Source: Membranipora membranacea (taxonomy: Eukaryota > Bryozoa > Gymnolaemata > Cheilostomatida > Membraniporidae). Taken from it: a stretch of 64,000 nt of DNA. The DNA lies in assembly GCA_914767715.1 (NCBI GenBank), contig OU612075.1, positions 10,354,001 to 10,418,000 on the forward strand, in the 5' to 3' direction. The notes under the pieces were generated by a model that saw nothing but the letters and a program-made list of their open reading frames with translations, had not been told where the DNA came from and made no database searches. The translations under genes were made by a program, and so were the position numbers. Below are positions 36,136-48,700 of the stretch, one piece after another; the first letter of the stretch is position 1, and each line of letters starts with the position of its first letter.

Positions 36136-39100
36136 GAGGATGTTGCTCGTGTGTCGCTCTCACCTGTCCATTCTATTCAACATCAGTGCCTGTCACTCTT
36201 TCTATCATTTTGGAGCGTTCAATAGTGGAAATTGGTTTACCCAGTCTGTCCTCAATGAACAGGGCACTGGTTAGGTGCTATATTTTATTGCTTCGATAAA
36301 CGGTTAAAGCTCAGGCATTTTGTATTATGAATATAATAATATTGTTCAAAACTTTTTCACCGCTGTTTGTTTGCATTATAGGGATTATATATCAACCACT
36401 GGTGGTTAGATTAGGGTTTAACACGACAGGGAAGGGATGAGACCAAGCACCTTGAAAATGTTATTTATATCATACTCAATTTGCGTGGTAGGCATATGTG
36501 TAAAACGTGAGATACCTTCACATTTATACTATTCTGTTGTCAGAAGCAGGGATTTATAATAGACACGGACATGTAGAAATTGTCGAACCATATTGAACGT
36601 GGAAAGGGATGGTGTCCTGGGAGTGTGTCAAATTTTGCAACCTCTCTATTCCTAATGCAGCACTCGACAAGGAGATGGGGCATAGACATAGAAAACCTCA
36701 TGGGGAATCATTTGCACAAACATATTACCTACTCAGTAATACTGCTTCCTTTTAAAGAATTTTTCAACATGGTGCCAGATTGCCAATGGGAGATAACCCT
36801 TGAATACAGATCATGCTCCCGTACCGATAATCCGTAGCAAAAGGGCTCAAAGACTTATAGTCTAACAAAGATTGGTGCTCTTCGTATCGGACAATACCAC
36901 ATATCCATAATAAGTAAGAGCAGCGGCTCAAAATGTAGACAAATTGAACCAAACTTGACCAAATACCATATTATATCTGTGCCGCCAGTCCTATGCAATT
37001 AACCCGCTTCATACCACCTATACACTACACTCCGCCTACAGCCATAGTCTAGAAAGAAAATTTTCAATCGATGAGCTGCTTTTTTTATACTTCAGAGTGT
37101 CTTCTGAAAGAGTTCCTCTGGCGGATTGACCGAGGAGGTGCCATCAGCAGTAAAAAATACCAGTCTCAAGTAGTAAAGGCCTTTGCATCTACCTATTTTC
37201 AAATACATGAATAATTTGCACAACCATCGAGTTGGCAAATAGGGCAAGGATATACTATGCATTGCTGTTCTGCATGACTTGAACATTTTTAAATTCATTG
37301 TAAGCTTGCCATTTTAAAATCAGTTTGTAAAGAATTTGAGGAACAAACAGATGTTGAATTATCCTTGCCGGTAGTATTAAACTTCCTGCCAATAGCATTC
37401 ACCTCCCCTGCACGCTGCACAAAGGCATACAACCAATTTTTGCCCGGACCACCAAGAGACAATGTCTGATAGTGTGTACTCTAGTCGGATGCCGTCTTGG
37501 CAACAGTTCCACTACCTCTCCCTTATCTGTCAAAGTCAATGACAGAGGAGGATTGATAAACTTCTTCAACCCCTTATAACTGTTAATGCTGATATTTTCA
37601 GTTTGGTCGGACACAGAAGGTCACATATAATCGTGGCCATACAGAGCTGCTCAAAGGTAGTGTTTTGTAAAGATTTTTTTTCGTATACCACTAATCTGTT
37701 ATTTCAACCCCCTTAGAGTTGTGCACAACTAAGAAAATCTTGTACGCATAATTTGCAGGGCAGATGGCATTTCTCAGCAGTGCATGGAATACCTTGTTCT
37801 ATTTACTATCACTCCAGGCTTCCGGAAACTTAGAAACTTACTATCTGAGCAAGCGCTGGTAGAACTCACTATCAGGTTTAAAAGTTGAATGAACTTGTCA
37901 AATTGAATGTTAATGCATCTCAAATTCCACTTGTAATTCTAGGTGTAAAACTGCAGGGGATATGCCACTATATATTAACACAGAGTAAGGATAAACAGAG
38001 GGGACACTTCAATGATCGTTATAGTGCCTGCGGTTTTTATCCACTGGGGGAAATTCATCAATCTGGCCACCTGCCAATTTCAGAATATATATAAGTTACA
38101 GTGGAGTTTTGTCATGCAGACATAGCCACCTTTGATAGGTCATAATTCATTCTGTATTTATCCTAAAGACTGATTTCTAACTTTTCTGAAATGTCCAATC
38201 TTCGAGCTATACACCATATTATTGTCATTTTTTGCTAGGACACATAGGCTATGAGTAATCCAGGTTTTTAAAATGAGTTTTATCATATAGATTTACATAG
38301 GGCTTAGGTCAATGCACGGACATTTCCTAATTTTGATGACCAGCAGTCTATCAATTGTCACATGTAAATCTATATGACAAAACTCATTTCAAAAACCTGG
38401 ATTACTCTTAGCCTATGAATCCTAGCAAAAAATGACAATAAAATGGTGTATAGCTTGAAGCTTGGACATTCCAACAAAGTTGGAAATCAGTCTTTAGGAT
38501 AAATACAGAATGAATTATGGCCCATCAAAGGTAGGGATGTCTGCAAGAAAAATGCCATTATAACATATAGAGATAATGAGTTTTTGGCATCCAGCTGTGC
38601 ACAATTTTCCCCCAGTGAATCAAAAACCGCAGGCACTATAACTATCATTGAACTGTCCCCTCTGTTTATCCTTACTCCGTGATATTAACTTTGATCCATT
38701 TTGGAGGCATTGGAAGACACTACCTGAGGTCAATGAATTTTGGATATGGTTTTGGTAGTTATGATAGTTCTGTCGAAGAATAATCATCAATTCGAAAAAA
38801 ATAAGAGAGGATAACGGATGAATAATCCAGAAACAGGCGTCATTAGACCTGTCAGCCACCCACTTAAAATCTGAGGGACACTTGGCACAACACGCCACAC
38901 TGGTGCTCAGCGCCCATCCAAAACAATTTGGTTTTTTTGGGACAGCCCGGTTAATAAGAGCATTTTATGATAGTGAATAGACAGGGTTATTTGATTGGGT
39001 CTTACAACTGATAACAACTGATTACGTTTTATTCTATTTGTCTATGTTAGGAGTTGCTGCCCCTACTGATGAGCAGTTGGTACAGTTTTTGTGGAGATGA

Positions 39101-39559
39101 ATTCCTGTCCAGGGGGCACAATCACTACAACTCCTACTGAATCCATTAACGCCATTGATCCCCTCGGCTGAAGTTTATCATTAAATGAAAAGCTTCTGTT
39201 ACGGGGTTTTCTTTTCCCATTGAGTATATGGCTGCATACTGAAAATTAAATTGAGGGGCATACTTATTATAGATGTGTGGTATATGATATATTTGTTCAC
39301 ATATAGCTCTCCCAAGACTTATTTTAATCAAGCTTTTCTTGTCTCTGTTAAGTCTTAAAAGATGTACATAAGACAATCAAAAGACAGGAAGTCTACATTC
39401 CTTTGTAATTTCAAATTATCAGAACTTCATATTCTACCAAAACCTTGCAAAATTTTTATTTTTTGTGGTTCCAGATATCTGGTTGCAGAAACTGGAGTTG
39501 CTCCTCAATTCATCCTGACTTTTGATAGACACCCGTCAGAATCAGCACTCTATGTCATA
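35686..39559 (+). CDS. Unidentified multi-exon gene (partial model)
   Basis: A series of + strand exon candidates with good splice signals. 37096-37137, 37324-37370, 37602-37656, 37764-37875 and 39475-39559 join in one open frame with matching phases (1,0,1,2, ending phase 0). They give about 113 residues, including HTELLKDGISQQCMEYLVLF, LSEQALVELTIRYLVAETGV and FDRHPSESALYVI. An earlier exon, 35686-35788, is open (HYYETIANELARSSNHVNIH) but needs one more exon to join in phase. The piece looks helical and soluble. I recognise no family. The fourth intron holds the foldback element at 37978-38682, and the gene overlaps the antisense PTGRP pseudogene. No start or stop is assigned. Exon 37764 uses the acceptor GGGCAG; another frame is possible. 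Confidence 0.4.
36020..36077. repeat. (TA)n microsatellite
   Basis: Run of TA dinucleotides directly downstream of the signal-peptide exon of the PTGRP pseudogene (in its first intron). Confidence 0.9.
37978..38682. mobile_element. 0.7-kb foldback element with 321-bp arms
   Basis: Arms 37978-38298 and 38362-38682 are inverted copies of equal length (for example GAGTAAGGATAAACAGAGG at the outer end, ATATAGATTTACAT at the inner end) around a 63-bp spacer. No coding capacity. The arms are well conserved, which points to a fairly recent insertion. Confidence 0.85.
38683..39474. other. Intron or intergenic DNA, nothing recognised
   Basis: Follows the foldback. The exon-like piece near 39051 could not be joined in frame with its neighbours. 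Nothing else seen. Confidence 0.3.
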
Positions 39560-40391
39560 GTAAGTTCAGCCTTTTCTTATTTTTGACGCTAAATATTTTG
39601 CTGTACTCCCATCTGCTTAGCAGAAAATACCGGAACGGAAAAGGCGAAGTTGTTAATGTAGGCAAGTGTGGTAAACCGAGACATTAGTTCACCAATCACT
39701 AGTTACAAGGGTGTTTGGATTATTATAGATGTCAGCCACACCATAGGACGATGATGCAACCTGCAAGTTTTCTGTGCCATCACAGATCTTTGCAGCCTAA
39801 ATGCACTGACTGATTCAATAAAGATATCCATTTTTCAGCCAGTACATCGCTGCTCCATAAACAGACAATCAGTAAACAGTCAAACTATACAACATAAAAG
39901 GAATCTTTCTCTAAGAAAAACTCAATGCAATTTATTAGAAGCCACGTCTACCCAAAAGTACATGTTGATTAAACTTGGATATAGGCAACTGGTTACATGC
40001 TTTTCACTGCTGTCATCAGAAACGCATAGACATGCTAGTATTTCATATCTTACACTAACACCTATCATGAGAATGGTGCGTGATATGATTAACATAAACA
40101 CAGATGCTATTTCTCATTCCCTTCTCCACCAAGCTCAACCCTAGACAAACTGCCAGTGGTGGATACATATTCTGCTTATGCAAACATAGGGGGATGAAAA
40201 CATTTCAAACAATATTTTATATTCAAATCAAACAATGAGCCTCAGCAATTTCTAAACAAATATAATCAATAATTGCTTTATATTACTATTGTTCTGATCA
40301 GTCAGAAGAGACTCGGTGAGTGGATTAGCTCAAAAACCACTACCCCCTGTGTACGCTCCAGTTTCTCCAGACCCTGACATGATAAGACTGC

Positions 40392-40399
40392 TATAAAAG
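40392..40399 (+). promoter_or_regulatory. TATA box of the PTGRP gene
   Basis: TATAAAAG, 93 bases before the ATG at 40485. This places the transcription start near 40420-40430 and leaves a 5' UTR of about 60 bases. The silent paralogue lacks it at the aligned position. Confidence 0.65.
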
Positions 40400-40484
40400 G
40401 ACCTGTCTGAAAGAGTGTCAGGCACTGATAGTCAGTGTCCTGTATTGTCTACTAGAACAGACAGGTGACAGCAACAGTGACAAG

Positions 40485-43187
40485 ATGAACATCTTACTTT
40501 GCCTAGGAGTTATCCTGGCCTGTGCCATGGTGAGTTATATATATCTTTTAAGGTTTTTCTTGCACTTGACCTTTCAAATTTCTTTCAGTGAAACTCAACA
40601 TTCTGTCTTGTGAGCCGTCTGTGGTGCTGCTGTTTCAGTTGAAAATTTAATGTAAACAATTTTAAGTCATTTTTGTGGGTTTGAGGGGATATGAAAACAA
40701 AGCACTTTGCAATGAAGATAAAATTATTCAACGAATTCTTGAGTGAATCAAATGGTTGAAACTCTCATCAATAATAGTTTAGTAATTGACCAGAGTACTG
40801 AATATCTGAGCAGAATCAGGATCCATTTGTGTTGAATAAGTTTGAGGGCTTGAACTTAAAACGTTGCGATTTTGTGATTTCATTACTATATGATCATGAA
40901 TAATGTTATGATTCAAACAACCATCTGTTGACATCCAAGAGCGCAGGTTGTTGATGACTATCTTTATGTTTCTAAGACAGTCACAAAAGGGCTATGTAGT
41001 GAAATAATAACCTTTCATTATTTCATGCATCTACTATTAATTATAATTAAAGGCACAGCAGGTACCACACCGCAAGGGACCACACCACATGGGACCACAC
41101 CACATGGGACCACACCATATGGGACCTCATGGAAGAAGACCAACAGGAAGACCAGACCAGATGGTTGATGGCATGAGACCAACCGGACGACCACATGGCA
41201 TGAGACCACACCACATGAGACCTCACCACCAGGGACCAAACTTCCTCAAGGACCTCCACAACAAGGCCACAAAGATGGAGGAAGACCAGGATAAGGATCT
41301 TGTTGATGAGGATGAGACTGCCAGATATGGAAACAGATGGAGCTGGAAGAACAGACAGCAGAAATGGTGGCAGCGACCAACTGGCCGACCAATGAAGATG
41401 GCACAAAGACCCACAGGCAGACCTAGCTTCCTGAAGAGCTATCATGACAAAGTTATGGCTTGGCTCAAAAAAATGAAACAGGCTAAGGCTGATTCAGTCG
41501 ATGAAGAAGACGAGACTATGCGCCACGGACCACCCCGAAAGGGACCACACCACATGGGACCTCATGGAAGAAGACCAACAGGAAGACCAGACCAGATGGT
41601 TGATGGCATGAGACCAACCGGACGACCACATGGCATGAGACCACACCACATGAGACCTCACCACCAGGGACCAAACTTCCTCAAGGACCTCCACAACAAG
41701 GCCACAAAGATAGAGGAAGACCAGGATAAGGATCTTGTTGATGAGGATGAGACTGCCAGATATGGAAACAGATGGAGCTGGAAGAACAGACAGCAGAAAT
41801 GGTGGCAGCGACCAACTGGCCGACCAATGAAGATGGCACAAAGACCTACAGGCAGACCTAGCTTCCTGAAGAGCTATCATGACAAAGTTATGGCTTGGCT
41901 CAAAAAAATGAAACAGGCTAAGGCTGATTCAGTCGATGAAGAAGACGAGACTATGCGCCACGGACCACCCCCAAAGGGACCACACCACATGGGACCTCAT
42001 GGAAGAAGACCAACAGGAAGACCAGACCAGATGGTTGATGGCATGAGGCCAACCGGACGACCACATGGCATGAGACCACACCACATGAGACCTCACCACC
42101 AGGGACCAAACTTCCTCAAGGACCTCCACAACAAGGCCACAAAGATGGAGGAAGACCAGGATGAGGATCTTGTTGATGAGGATGAGACTGCCAGATATGG
42201 AAACAGATGGAGCTGGAAGAACAGACAGCAGAAATGGTGGCAGCGACCAACTGGCCGACCAATGAAGATGGAACAAAGACCCACAGGCAGACCTAGCTTC
42301 CTGAAGAGCTATCATGACAAAGTTATGGCTTGGTTCAAAAAGATGAAGCAAGCTAAAGCTGATGCTGCCGACGATGAAGATGAGACAGAAATCATTGGGT
42401 GAGTTATCTCACATGCTGTTAAAGCATTGCAAATTGAATATTTTTCCACATCAGCTTACTAAATGCTCCATTTATCCTGAATACCGAGTTGCCCTCTACT
42501 GAAAAGCTGCAGTAGTTGGGGGGGGGGGGGGGGGAGGGGGAAACATACAGAAATGCATGCACATGGATTGACACTGTAAAATGTATTTGGATCTGATAAA
42601 CTTATTGTCTCACAGCTTTATAAAGAGATTTTAGGGCTTAGCATCCAATACCCTAGTATTTATTGTTCAATTGTATTTTACTTGACAGTATGAAGGATAA
42701 CCTTTTAAGCTTCCAAGCTGATCTGAGGAAAATGCTGAAAAACCGACCAACTGGAAGACCAGGAGTAGGCAAAGAATTTAGTTTGGCTGTTGGCCAAAGA
42801 CTGAAAGAAGCCAAGCAGCAAGCAAAATTGCTGAGGTATGTTGCATAAAACAGGTAAAATAAGATGTATACCATACAGAATATTAAGTGGCAGCTAATCA
42901 GACTTTTGGCTTGCGGTTCATATATGTGTCATTTATTTGTTAAATTGTTCATCCATTCCTTCTTCATTGTGTATTTATTTATGATAACAAAGTGAAATGC
43001 GACTTTTTATTCACGTTGTAGACCAACTGGAAGACCAACTGAAGATCAAAAGAAGGAGTATGACCAATGGATCTCAAAAATGAAATTTGCTTATGAGAAC
43101 ATTAAGAAGAAAATGCAAACTCGAGAGAAGGCCTTCAGAGAAAAGCAGCTAGCCAAACAGAAAGCAAAAGCTAAGGCTGAAAACTAA
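40485..43187 (+). CDS. Secreted PTGRP-repeat protein (novel family)
   Basis: Four exons: 40485-40529, 41053-42398, 42689-42835 and 43022-43187, all GT-AG, 567 aa. Exon 1 is a signal peptide (MNILLCLGVILACAM) and the likely cleavage follows A-M-A at the start of exon 2. Exon 2 holds three near-identical 145-aa units. Each has a His/Met/Pro-rich start (GPHHMGPHGRRPTGRPDQMV), a Lys/Asp/Glu helix-like part (FLKDLHNKATKMEEDQDKDL), a Trp-rich patch (RWSWKNRQQKWWQ), two more PTGRP motifs, and a SFLKSYHDKVMAWLKKMKQA helix closed by an acidic run. PTGRP occurs 14 times in total, four per unit plus one in each of exons 3 and 4. The tail is Lys/Gln/Ala-rich. There are no transmembrane segments and almost no cysteine after the signal peptide. 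An extracellular or granule protein is inferred. The His-rich part may bind metal. I know no family with this design. AATAAA at 43216-43221 is the probable poly(A) signal. Confidence 0.9.
41095..42399 (+). repeat. 435-bp tandem repeat in the PTGRP gene, three units
   Basis: Period read from the recurrence of ATCATGACAAAGTTATGGCT at 41441, 41876 and 42311. The units differ by only a few substitutions, so the expansion is recent or the units are being homogenised. The period is a multiple of three and keeps the frame. The paralogue at 35 kb has a single unit. Confidence 0.92.
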
Positions 43188-43215
43188 ATTTTTGTGGTTA
43201 AATTTTAAGTGATGA

Positions 43216-43221
43216 AATAAA
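43216..43221 (+). terminator. Poly(A) signal AATAAA
   Basis: AATAAA 29 bases after the stop codon of the PTGRP gene; gives a very short 3' UTR. Confidence 0.6.
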
Positions 43222-45772
43222 TCTTGTGTGTTCAATGAGCAAAAGCTTCATTATGATTGGTTTATAATAAATATTGAGCATTGGGAATGTAAAAATGGAA
43301 AAGTCTCCCAGTCAAAATTGAGACTACTGGTAACAAGTTTTACAGCATCTGTGCACTTTTATTTTGAGTCTAGACGAGAATACCAATTGTCAGAAAATCT
43401 GTTAATTAGCACATCATCGATGAGAACATGATAGTTGTAATAGTAAATGATAATCATAGGAACATAGACAAATGGCCTTTGGGACAAGAAAGAGTGAATC
43501 ATAACAGCTCAACTTTCTTAATGACTATGTCAGTAAAATTCAGAAAAAAACACTGCCATAAAAAATGTTCTGTATCTTGCAGTTGCATTCTCTCTGCATG
43601 TACGAGTACACAGCTAATGTTTGATAGCCACTTCTTATAGGTAAAAACTTCCTGTGTTAGATTCTAGCCTGATTTGGTGCATGAGACAACGCCGTATATG
43701 TGTAAATGGTATATAAACGCAACGCAATATAAAAGCTTCCGGTCACTTACTTGGTTGGGAAAATATCCTTAATTAAATAAAGGTTTTTCCTTGTGCTTCA
43801 ATGAGAAGTGCGGCGTGTTGCACCTATTTTTTCTACCAGCTTGGATATTCTTAAACCGTCTAGCAGAGGCGACTAAATCAGATCCGTTATGCTAGTGGGA
43901 TGACCAATTGATATAACAGTAAAGGCCCATACATGATAATACCTAGTCTTCATCAAACCAAAAGTCGTGCGCAAACAATGTCAATGTCATGCTCAGTAAG
44001 GTACGTACAGGTTCCTGTATCGGTGACCTTCCTGTGGAAAGGTTAACTTTCACAAGGATTTCATCATTCCTACATCTCTCTCTGAACAAGAATGATCCCC
44101 AAGGAATTGATAAAAGGTATTTAACGCAAATGTGAATGTGAATATTATGTATCAAATTGCTGCTAAAAATCCTTTGCTACCTGAATTTGTGGCCTTTCAT
44201 ATGGGATAATGGTAAAATGGCTAAGGACGTAAAATAAATGGTGTTGATAAAATTCCCACGCGCTTGAGTTTTATGAGTAGTTGTCTTCTCTTCTTGCAGG
44301 GAAAGATAAATCCTATCACTTATTAGATTAATTGGGTGTACCAACAGAGAGTTTAGGAATGACTCCCTGGTACTATTAACTAGGAAAACAATTAACAGCA
44401 AAAAACTTAAAAAGGTGGATACATTGAGGTGGAACAATAGGAATGTTCCTCTCTGCGAGCATATTCGAAAGCTGTGAGAAGTCTACACCCCTCGGTACAA
44501 GTGATAGCTCTTTGAGAGGGAACGTACAGAAACATGATTATTTCATCAGAGGCTGACTTATACAATGTCTGCACAACAAACAGAAATATTAATAATAATA
44601 TTGTTTGAGTAGTTATTGATTCCGCAGCAGAATAGAGTGCATTTTACAAGCAAGTGGGTGATCTTATGGCATTCAGTGACACATGGCAAAGTATTTAAAA
44701 TCAACAAGATGCCATCTATTGTAGGTCACATTAATACCATATTATTTATTGATTAAAACATTGTTGACCTATATCAAGTCTATGGCTGAATGAGAATATT
44801 AGCGGCTGTGTATTGAGGACGAAAGCTTGAATTATTGATGTGTCATCAGGGTCCATTGTTTTATATTGATTGGCTTATATTTATATTGCAAGGTATAGCA
44901 CTAATTCTATACAGTTTGTAAGCTATCATATTATCAATCATAGACAATATCCATTCCCTCAAGTTCAGCAAAATCCCACAAGTTATTATTTTCTAGTTAG
45001 TAGTGGGATTGACGAATTTATCGGCTGAGACTGTTCTTTTTATAGCTAACTGTCGCTGTGTGAAAATCTCGGATATGACTCTTACGTAGGCACACTAGTT
45101 TTTTAGCTCACCTAATGGATTAATTGGGGAGGTGCTACACACATACAGCATATTTTTGAGGTAAGTTGAACATTTTCAGAAAAAACTCCTTGCCGCCAAC
45201 GTTTGAATTACCTACGGCATTGTGGAAACAACATTCATACCTTTAGCCTCATTTACACATTTACTATAAATATCACTACCTGTTTTTGATCGCTGGCACG
45301 TGTTTTGGTTGAATCTTTAACAAGGTGTGTCCTTCAACTACAAGCAATATATTCCTATAAAAAATGCCACTTTTGATTGCTCGAAATAGCACAAGCTCAT
45401 ATCTAATGCTTAGGCCTCGGGCTAGTTCAATAGCTGACCGTTTGTTGCTTGGGCATGTTGAAATTAATGGCAGATAATTATCAAGTTTATTTCGGGATAT
45501 CAAAATGATCCTACTTAAAGATTATGTTGTTTTATAAGCTGATATTGTACTCTTAAGATAACGTGTTGTTGGAGTCGTGGCACAGGAATCCTGCCCTTAT
45601 CCTCTTCTGTGAAGTATATTTTACTGGGAGTGAGAAGCATTAAGGAATAATTTTGTAGTAGCACTAAAATGAATACTATCACAATCTTGTTTCGCCTCCA
45701 AATTTATATCTTTAATTTAATTCGATTGTTGTTTGTATCTTGTTAGCTTGACAGAGAATCAGTGAAGTGACA
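43222..45772. other. Intergenic DNA, nothing recognised
   Basis: AT-rich and without recognisable genes on either strand. TTGACAG at 45748-45754, just before the calcium-channel ATG, may be the acceptor of a 5' UTR or coding exon; the frame is open back to it. Confidence 0.4.
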
Positions 45773-48700
45773 ATGTATGGTATAACATCAAGACTGAGAG
45801 CCCAGCGAGAGGCTGAGGCTGTACAAGCAGACCACCCGACTATGTGCTCATGCTGCCCATGTTATGCAGCTAAGAAGGTCTCCTCCATCAAATTACCAGG
45901 TACGGCACAGTGTTAAATTTCTTAGTGTTGACCCTTTTCTGTCCAGTTATTTGCCGCCAAGTACCCTAGAGAAATAGAGTATTGACAGAAAGAAAAGTTC
46001 ACCTTTACTCTATATTACAAATAACTGCTAGCTAACATTTAGTTACCCTGACAGACATCCCAATCTTAGCTAGCTAAAATTTAGGCTAGCTAACATATAG
46101 TATATCCTCAACACGAGCTAAACCAAACTCTAGCTTATATATACACATCTATGGTAGACATTAGACTATGGTAAATGCTATATATAGAGTTCGCTATTTA
46201 CTGTCTGTCATTTGGGTTAGGGTGTGTCCGGGGACTGGGGTTGGGGCAGGGTTGTTACCGTTTTACTTAGGATGATAGGCTACTGTTTGTCGGAAGTCAT
46301 TACCTTGCTAGTCTAGGGCTCTTTTCTGCTAGCTTATTCTTACAGATGAACTCCCATCAATTGTTCTGATTGGTCTGCAAGATCATCTCAATTATGCCCC
46401 AAGCCGTGTCATAATTTGGCCCCTCAAGCTTAACAATTTTTGAAGTCAACAAATACACTGAACATGTACAGAGTTTAATCGTTCATCTGGTCCCGAGTGG
46501 CACACAATCTGTTGACATTGTAAGGCCTAATTGATTCAACATTGCCCGTATACATTTAGACAAACAGCTTTAATCGGCAGAAAAATGTGTTATAATTCCA
46601 ATAATTTCTATCCCCTGTTGGATTGATTACCAAATACATTATCACTATTATATTCATACATCTCTGGAGAACTGCAGTTCAATAGATATATAGCTGATAA
46701 GAGGATGTCTTCATTTAAACTTGAAGTGTCTTCGTTAGACAATTTCCTCTCTCCTGTCTATTAGGCTAAGTGCTGTCATAAGATGATAATATTAGATAGT
46801 ATTACAGAGTGAAGTTATTCAATGATGATGATGCCTCGGTGCTGACGATATGAATAATTATACCACCCAGTGGGGATATATACCTCATTCATTCCATCAG
46901 TGTGATGCTGTTATAGGCTCGTCGGGCCGTCGGGCGGTGGAATAAAGTCTGGGGGGCTCAGAATACTGTTATAGTAGTTTAGTAGTCTAATGTTCCCCCA
47001 AACTCTTGACACCCCCCCCCTGTTTTAGGGAATTTGTGGTACTGAAAAATGAGCATTGAATTGTCACTAAAAGAATAAAGTGTATGCGAAGAAAAAATTC
47101 ACCATTTTCTTCAGGCTTGAACTTTTTTACCCATACCCAACACTGTATAGGAACTACCTCATTGGCGAGCTAAATTTGGTGCTAGCTCACTAATGTCTAA
47201 TGCTACTATTTATTCCCCAAGAGCATTGTGTGTTGTTACCTGAGCATATTGATGGTGTACTGTCTATATCTGGGCTGTCAGCTTCTAAAACAGACATTTT
47301 GGAGAATATTATGCTCTCTCTTCTCTTCTCTCTTCTTTGATAGAACATTCTTGTTTTCATCCTACAACCCCAACCATATCTAGGCTGCCCCCAATGTGCT
47401 GTATTGAAAGGTCCATCTATATCTAAACACTGTCTGTGACTAAGCGAAGTCCGCTCTCCCGACCAAGGGTTAAGAGTGTATGAGCTCAGGACTATAGTGT
47501 GGTCAGAGTGGAGGGGCTTGATAAGGCTCCAAGCATGGTTCCTGCGAACTCGATTCTAAGGCTTGAATATTGCCTACAAACATCAGTAGAAATCTAACAT
47601 CTCAGTGTTTTTAAGTTCAAATGCTGGTTGTGTTTTTTGGATACATTTTTTTTTAGTGTATAGTACTGATTTATGAATGGTGTCCTGTTATTTTACTATT
47701 TTCAGGATTGGAGCTATCGAAGAACAGAACCCTGTTCATATTCAGTGAGGATAACCTTCTGAGGAAATACGCAAAGATGATCATAGAGTGGGGATATCCT
47801 TGTAACACAACTTTAATCTATCTTTCAAAATGATTAAACAGAACTTGTCTCATCTTTGAGAAGTGGCTGTCCAAAGTAAACCAAACTAGTTTGGGTTCAG
47901 GCCTGACCATAGACTTATATTAAGTCGATGGGTCTGACTGAGAAAACCGCCCTATGGGTATCAATTTGAAAATAGTTTTGACCTGGTCTATGTACTGCAA
48001 GTGCCTATTTGAAATCATAATAATTTAACTGGAACTCAGTACTGACATGTGATAGCAACCCTGTCTTTCCTTTTCAACTGATGACGATTTAGGTTTGCAA
48101 TAGCTTAATTGTAGGCCCAGAGAAAGGCTAGTCGCAACTGTTTGATAAAATTTTGTTGGCCTACTGCTGGCTACACTCAAGGCATGCATTCCCACAAAAA
48201 CCTATTTTATTTCAGCTGTTCAGTTGAGTTTGGTCTAGTTGAGCTATCATCTATTATGCACTGATTATGCATAGCAAACAACAATTCTGTGAGGAAATAC
48301 CAGAAAACTCTCACTGGCCAACGTATAATATGTCACACAATCTCTCAATCCAATCCTGTGTCAGTGATAGCAGTATATTGATTATTCAAATTGCCCCAAT
48401 GCTGTTCTTTATATCACCTGCTATGTTAGAAAGAAAAAAGACAGCTGTAGTAGAAAGACAAAAAAATATGATGTACACCATAAAGTTTGCTATTTTGCTA
48501 CCTAACTTGCTTATAAGCCTTATAATTTGCTTCTTCGAAGCTCTCAGTAGTTGCTAGGATCTCATCGCAGTAATTATGATGTCTCTCCAAAGTTTCAAAG
48601 ACAAAAATTGTATTGCCGGTTGTAGAAATTAATGCTAAAAGACCCAATTTTGGTTTGCTGCCTTATGTCACCAACCGGTTGAGGCTTAAATGAGTAAACA

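Noticed and set aside
39051-39092. Candidate exon of the unidentified gene
   Set aside because: It has an acceptor but cannot be joined in frame with the exons at 37764 and 39475, which join each other directly.
41018-42351. Long minus-strand open frames opposite the PTGRP repeat exon
   Set aside because: They mirror the three-unit + strand exon, repeat with the same 435-bp period and have no splice or start context; the + frame has signal peptide, splice sites and poly(A) signal.
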